Positions 60,953 to 64,000 of a stretch of 64,000 bases of DNA are shown here, piece by piece (the stretch's first letter is position 1; every line of letters begins with the position of its first letter). This DNA is from a virus, in IMG/VR virus record IMGVR_UViG_3300026519_000012, positions 1 through 64,000 of that record; one strand, written 5' to 3'. The notes beneath the pieces were generated by a model. It ran no database searches. It was not told the DNA's origin and saw nothing but the letters and a program-made list of their open reading frames with translations. The translations under genes were made by a program, and so were the position numbers.

Positions 60953-61276
60953 TTATTGAATGTAGTTTAATAACTCAGATTCAATTTTAGTTAAATCGCC
61001 TTTATTCTCCAGCGTCATTAGTAGCCAACTTGCATCAACCAAGCGGCCATCTTTTTCTCTAATCCGCGCCCTGCTGATCTCGCAATATTTTGGTTCCTCT
61101 GGCGCAACAACCAACCCAGCTTCATAGTGCGCCGGGATTTCATCAAACACCTCATATTGCAGCTCAACATCTAGCACCACAGGCACACCTAGCACATCCA
61201 TCTCTAATTCAAACTCATGTTCGCCAATCATGTCAGGATGCCTGTTCTTGTAGCATTGCAGGGGTTCTAAGTTCAT
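60953..61276 (-). CDS. hypothetical early protein, 107 residues
   Basis: An acidic protein with a beta-rich centre (EFELEMDVLGVPVVLDVELQ) and PEEPKYCEISRARIREKDGR. Proteins with this DVLGVPV..VEY style are common small unknowns in early operons of temperate phages. It overlaps the previous gene by 44 bases, so the start may be slightly downstream. Function unknown. Confidence 0.6.
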   Translation of the reverse strand: MNLEPLQCYKNRHPDMIGEHEFELEMDVLGVPVVLDVELQYEVFDEIPAHYEAGLVVAPEEPKYCEISRARIREKDGRLVDASWLLMTLENKGDLTKIESELLNYIQ

Positions 61277-61421
61277 CGCGCCGTTGATAGTAATTGTTTA
61301 GTCGATGGAAATTACGATAGTCGTTTTCAATTCGCTCAATAGCCCATTTCTCAGCAATCTTCGCGAGTCTCAGGAGTTCATCGTTAGGCGATTGTATTTC
61401 AGCTTCTCTTGGGTGTGTCAT
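61233..61421 (-). CDS. small early protein, 62 residues
   Basis: ATG 61421 has GGAG upstream at suitable spacing. Helical and charged (ELLRLAKIAEKWAIERIEND). Overlaps both neighbours. Not recognised. Confidence 0.5.
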   Translation of the reverse strand: MTHPREAEIQSPNDELLRLAKIAEKWAIERIENDYRNFHRLNNYYQRRDELRTPAMLQEQAS

Positions 61422-61596
61422 TTTGCTTGTCTCCGATAATTTTAATGTTAATTGATCCAAACCTAGTTAACGTCGATTCGTCTCGCCCCATATATTTTGC
61501 TAATGCCGCGACCTGAGTTTTTTGTAGGCTGACATAACTAACTTTCTCCGCTAAATTCATTTTGCTAAGCATCTCAAAAAGCTTTTTCCCTTCCAA
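61399..61596 (-). CDS. first leftward early protein, possible small HTH regulator
   Basis: At most 65 residues from TTG 61596; ATG 61569 or 61557 are alternative starts. LQKTQVAALAKYMGRDESTLTRFG resembles a helix-turn-helix in which QVAALAKYMGRDESTL holds the turn, in the manner of CII-type proteins. It is the promoter-proximal gene after the leftward promoter. The regulatory role is a guess from this motif and position. Confidence 0.45.
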   Translation of the reverse strand: MEGKKLFEMLSKMNLAEKVSYVSLQKTQVAALAKYMGRDESTLTRFGSINIKIIGDKQNDTPKRS

Positions 61597-61633
61597 TTTC
61601 TATTCCCCCCCTTATGTTTTGTAGCATGAGCGA

Positions 61634-61662
61634 ATATTAGCTCAGCTCATTGCTTAAGTCAA
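61634..61662 (-). promoter_or_regulatory. leftward early promoter (PL-like)
   Basis: Minus-strand TTGACT (61657-61662), 17 bases, TAATAT (61634-61639). It would drive the regulator, RecT, exonuclease, SSB, cassette and radical-SAM genes. Operator-like palindromes overlap the -10 and touch the -35. Confidence 0.75.
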
Positions 61663-61718
61663 TAGCTTAGCTAATATTTATTTAAAGCAAACCCCCTGTA
61701 GTTTATTAGCTCAGCTAT
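61636..61718. promoter_or_regulatory. three operator-like palindromes
   Basis: ATTAGCTCAGCTCAT (61636-61650), ATAGCTTAGCTAAT (61662-61675) and ATTAGCTCAGCTAT (61705-61718) share the core TAGCT-N-AGCTA. They cover the -10 of the leftward promoter, its -35 edge and the -35 of the rightward promoter. This is the arrangement of lambda-type operators bound by Cro and repressor. Confidence 0.75.
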
Positions 61719-61746
61719 TGACATCGAGTACCTGTCGAGTTAATAA
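61718..61746 (+). promoter_or_regulatory. rightward early promoter (PR-like)
   Basis: TTGACA (61718-61723), 17 bases, TAATAA (61741-61746). The expected start of transcription is within a base or two of the ATG at 61754, which predicts a leaderless message. Confidence 0.75.
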
Positions 61747-61753
61747 TGATCGT

Positions 61754-61978
61754 ATGAATCTTAATAATTATTTAGCATCCGGCTATACTCAGTCATCAAT
61801 CTGCGCGAAGATTAAGGATGATGACGGCGTTGGAGTCACGCAGGGTGCGGTTAGTTTGTGGACTAAGACTGGCGCGCCACCAAAAAGATGGCGGCAACTG
61901 GAGCGCGTCTCAAATAAGGGCATGACTGTTAGCGAACTCGCTGACGAATACGAGGTTTTGCAAAAACCAGCCGCGTGA
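61754..61978 (+). CDS. Cro-like DNA-binding protein
   Basis: A 74-residue protein from ATG 61754; the longer reading would overlap the promoter. NNYLASGYTQSSICAKIKDD followed by VTQGAVSLWTKTGAPPKRW is a Cro/YdaS-type helix-turn-helix. First gene of the rightward operon, next to the three operators it probably binds. No ribosome site fits upstream, in line with a leaderless mRNA. No full-length CI-type repressor gene is present on the other side. Confidence 0.75.
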   Translation: MNLNNYLASGYTQSSICAKIKDDDGVGVTQGAVSLWTKTGAPPKRWRQLERVSNKGMTVSELADEYEVLQKPAA

Positions 61979-61987
61979 TTTCCCCGA

Positions 61988-62037
61988 ACACCCGCTAGAG
62001 CATCCCCTCCTTATTCGCTCTTGCGGGTGTTTTTTTA
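61988..62037 (+). terminator. strong terminator after the Cro-like gene
   Basis: ACACCCGC pairs with GCGGGTGT, extended by AGAGC/GCTCT inside, followed by seven T. It lies just after the Cro-like stop, like lambda tR1, and implies antitermination or a second promoter for the genes beyond. Confidence 0.85.
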
Positions 62038-62095
62038 TTTTTATTGTAGTAGTCGTGCAAAAGGTGTTTTCCGTAACAGATCGGCCTGTTTTATA

Positions 62096-62124
62096 TTGAC
62101 ATCACCCATCTGTATCTGTATCTT
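62096..62124 (+). promoter_or_regulatory. second rightward promoter
   Basis: TTGACA (62096-62101), 17 bases, TATCTT (62119-62124), 39 bases before ATG 62163. It could feed the replication genes independently of read-through at the terminator. Confidence 0.55.
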
Positions 62125-62162
62125 AATCCGTTATTGTTAAATTTCAACAATGGGATATTGCG

Positions 62163-62369
62163 ATGAAGAGTAGCAGAGGGATAGCGATAAAATCGGGTGA
62201 TAATTATTACAATACGGGAAAGCCGTGTCTTAATGGACACATTTCTAAGCGTCGAACAGTTGACGGTTCTTGCTGTCAGTGCCGAGCGGATAGTCAGCGA
62301 TTACAGCGGGGATTAATCAGGGCCAGCATTAAGGCTAAGAAACTAGCTCAAGTCGATGCAAAATCATGA
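62163..62369 (+). CDS. small zinc-motif protein, HNH-endonuclease-like N-terminus
   Basis: A 68-residue basic protein. YNTGKPCLNGHISKRRTVDG followed by SCCQCRA is the treble-clef-like Cys/His motif that opens many phage HNH endonucleases and related short proteins, but no HNH core follows. It probably binds nucleic acid. It overlaps the next gene by 4 bases. Confidence 0.6.
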   Translation: MKSSRGIAIKSGDNYYNTGKPCLNGHISKRRTVDGSCCQCRADSQRLQRGLIRASIKAKKLAQVDAKS

Positions 62370-63112
62370 AAATAAAAAACTGGAAAAAGTTTCAGCATTT
62401 TAAAGATCGTCGCCCCCCGTGGATAAAACTTCACCGCGAAATACTGGAACAACGTGATATCAGTTTGATATCAGACTGTTCCTTCCGTGTTTTGATTGGT
62501 ATTTGGCTGCTGGCTTCAGAAGATGAGGGGCTTGTTGGCGAATTACCATGTATTGATGATATATCATTTAGGCTTAGAATAGAAAAAACAAAGCTAATCA
62601 GCTCGTTAGAAGAACTTGAGCCTTTTTTAATACACGATGATATCGACTTGATATCACTCCGACATCAAAGTGATAGCCTAGAGACAGAGACAGAGACAAA
62701 GACAGAGGCAAAGGCAGAGGCAAAGCGCGCGAGAGATATCACCCCCCCAAAAAAAATAACTGAAAGGCTAAATTACGACTTATGGCCATCGTTACCAGAT
62801 GACGATTGCTTGGATGCTTGGTTAGTGGCGAAGAAAAAAGCAAACGGGTCTGTTAGCCAGAGGGCAATAAATACCGTGGGCAAAGAATTGCACAAAGTGG
62901 TTGATGCTGGAGTTTCAGTAGAAGACGCCCTCGATATCGCCGAAAACTCAAAATGGAGAGGTTTTAAATCCGAATGGGTATTAAACGCAAAAGGAAACCA
63001 AAATGAAAACAGCTTACGAAATAGCCAGTCAGGCGCGGCAAACCTTGCGGCAGGGTGCCGAGATGCCTTTGAGCCAACAATCACGGGCGAATCAGAGTGG
63101 GCCGATCTCTAG
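62366..63112 (+). CDS. lambda O-like / DnaT-like replication initiator
   Basis: A 248-residue protein. The N-terminal KNWKKFQHFKDRRPPWIKLH and SDCSFRVLIGIWLLASEDEG are typical of phage replisome-organiser proteins with a winged helix. A Thr-Glu-Lys-Ala linker (ETETETKTEAKAEAKRAR) follows, then a C-terminal domain (YDLWPSLPDDDCLDAWLVAKK) related to the DnaT-type domain. It would bind the origin and recruit helicase through the P-like protein encoded next. Confidence 0.7.
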   Translation: MKIKNWKKFQHFKDRRPPWIKLHREILEQRDISLISDCSFRVLIGIWLLASEDEGLVGELPCIDDISFRLRIEKTKLISSLEELEPFLIHDDIDLISLRHQSDSLETETETKTEAKAEAKRARDITPPKKITERLNYDLWPSLPDDDCLDAWLVAKKKANGSVSQRAINTVGKELHKVVDAGVSVEDALDIAENSKWRGFKSEWVLNAKGNQNENSLRNSQSGAANLAAGCRDAFEPTITGESEWADL

Positions 63113-63512
63113 AGAGCTCCAGCAGGTCGTATCGCGTATGTTTGTTCGTATGCAGTCGAGCTATGGGCATCGGTTTTCCTCGCTCTACAGCGGTCCTGAC
63201 GGCGAGCGTATGCTGGGTGCGGCAAAATCTGAGTGGTGCAGGGGCATCAAAGGCTATCCAGTTGCGATAATCAAAATAGCGTTTGAAGTTGCCATAGCTC
63301 ATTACGATAAGTTTCCGCCCACGCTGCCAGAGTTCCGGGCGATATGCAGTGAGACTAAGAGTCGGCGCGATCAATTGAGCGACACCCGGCTCAGGCTGGA
63401 GAATCAGGTGCAGGCAGTGACTCAGGAGAGGAAGAGATATCACATCGCGAACATGAGGTGCGCAATCGCTGGAGCTAGCAAGCAACAGCCAGTAGCCCGG
63501 GGGCGCAAATGA
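63003..63512 (+). CDS. lambda P-like helicase loader
   Basis: A 169-residue protein from ATG 63003 (AAAGGAAA upstream), which overlaps the initiator gene by 110 bases in another frame. MLGAAKSEWCRGIKGYPVAIIKIAFEVA followed by FPPTLPEFRAICSE is the recognisable part of phage P / DnaC-recruiting proteins. It is shorter than lambda P (233 residues). Basic C-terminus. It acts with the O-like protein to load host DnaB. Confidence 0.7.
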   Translation: MKTAYEIASQARQTLRQGAEMPLSQQSRANQSGPISRELQQVVSRMFVRMQSSYGHRFSSLYSGPDGERMLGAAKSEWCRGIKGYPVAIIKIAFEVAIAHYDKFPPTLPEFRAICSETKSRRDQLSDTRLRLENQVQAVTQERKRYHIANMRCAIAGASKQQPVARGRK

Positions 63513-63616
63513 GATCAAAAAGAACCACAACGTTTGGAGTTTATGATCGGCGGGTTGATCGAGGTGATTTAATCGATGATCTGCACGTAGCGATGGCAGA
63601 GCAGCGTGTCGCATGA
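63509..63616 (+). CDS. 35-residue protein coupled to both neighbours
   Basis: ATG 63509 overlaps the P-like stop (ATGA) and its own TGA overlaps the RusA start (ATGATG). The product begins MRSKRTTTFGVYDRRVDRGD and ends in an acidic/helical stretch. Tight coupling on both sides supports a real micro-gene. Function unknown. Confidence 0.5.
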   Translation: MRSKRTTTFGVYDRRVDRGDLIDDLHVAMAEQRVA

Positions 63617-64000
63617 TGCGCAATAAGATCACAGTCACAATTCCCGGCGCTCCCGTCGCCAAAGGTCGGCCGAGGTTTACTAGGCGAGGAGTTGTCTTTA
63701 CGCCAAAAAAAACACGAAACTGGGAATCGGCGGCAAGGCAACATGCTGAAATTGCAATGTTTGGATTAGAGCCGCTCACGGGGGCGCTGAGCTTGAGGGT
63801 GGAGGTCGCCATGCCCACGCCTGCTTCGTGGCCGCTGTGGAAGCGAGATGCAGCCTCGCAGGGTATAATCGTACCAACAAGCAAGCCAGACCTCGATAAT
63901 TTTATAAAATCAGTAAAAGACGCCTTAAATGGCATTGTTTGGATCGATGACTCTCAGGTCGTTTTGTCGACCGAGGAAAAGCGATATGGCGCGGATGCGG
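63613..64000 (+). CDS. rusA: RusA-type Holliday junction resolvase (partial at window end)
   Basis: About 129 residues are visible and the frame continues past the edge. The core KPDLDNFIKSVKDALNGIVW followed by IDDSQV has the three catalytic Asp residues and the Lys of RusA. The opening TIPGAPVAKGRPRFTRRG is also typical. RusA cuts four-way DNA junctions made during replication and recombination. Either of two adjacent ATG codons (63613, 63616) could be used. Confidence 0.9.
   Translation, partial: MMRNKITVTIPGAPVAKGRPRFTRRGVVFTPKKTRNWESAARQHAEIAMFGLEPLTGALSLRVEVAMPTPASWPLWKRDAASQGIIVPTSKPDLDNFIKSVKDALNGIVWIDDSQVVLSTEEKRYGADA

Noticed and set aside
63081-63935. 284-residue leftward frame at the window end
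   Set aside because: Antisense to the P-like, 35-residue and RusA genes, which have clear family motifs; composition is typical of a shadow frame.

Overview
The window is phage DNA from start to end. Sigma70-type promoters, a proteobacterial SSB tail (DDIPF), a P22-like head module, RecT/YqaJ recombination genes and integron attC sites together suggest a gammaproteobacterial host (or a close relative). Nothing in the window looks like a host housekeeping gene. Two different phages are interleaved in the order A-left, X, B, X, A-right. X is a block of about 7.0 kb present twice in direct orientation, with every gene offset by exactly 32,713 bases. This is the structure expected if a 32.7 kb circular genome B recombined once with genome A inside a shared X. 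It is also what an assembler produces when it walks a collapsed repeat.

Phage A (1-13.7 kb and 53.4-64 kb, the more GC-rich parts) is a P22-like podovirus with a lambdoid early region. On the left are tail-type genes, small and large terminase, P22-type portal, scaffold, coat, gp4-like and gp10-like head-completion proteins and a tail fibre with LDGVT repeats. On the right is a leftward early operon (small regulators, RecT, YqaJ-type exonuclease, SSB) driven from a divergent promoter/operator region near 61.7 kb. That operon runs into an array of seven small gene cassettes separated by eight integron-type attC sites (54.6-57.7 kb), then a radical-SAM gene of the RlmN type and a class 3 lipase. 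A rightward early operon (Cro-like protein, Zn-finger protein, lambda O-like and P-like replication proteins, RusA) runs off the window end.

Phage B (20.7-46.4 kb, AT-richer) has a leftward replication operon: family A DNA polymerase, a possible ssDNA-binding protein, a RecA-like ATPase, a Cas4-type nuclease, ATP-dependent ligase, an SF1 RecD-like helicase and several unknowns. A control region of about 0.8 kb (32.74-33.54 kb) with helically spaced palindromes and a consensus promoter separates it from rightward early genes. A complete second head module follows: terminases, portal, scaffold, DUF5309-like capsid protein, adaptor-type and nozzle-type tail proteins and a fibre with an Mtd-like N-terminus.

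X supplies both phages with the same fibre tip, a holin-like protein, a sulfotransferase-like protein plus a 2-oxoglutarate oxygenase, three internal/injection-type virion proteins and the lipase. The core is identical, and homologous but diverged bases flank it on both sides. This implies recent exchange of a host-recognition and DNA-delivery cassette between two unrelated head types, presumably sharing a host.

The most unusual element is the attC cassette array in A. The stems carry the two extrahelical bases typical of real attC sites, all sites point the same way, and all cassette genes lie on the opposite strand to that of ordinary integron cassettes. Several start and stop codons are built from the attC core boxes. 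No integron integrase is visible. Phage B carries a truncated piece of one of these cassettes whose shared sequence begins at the attC crossover box.
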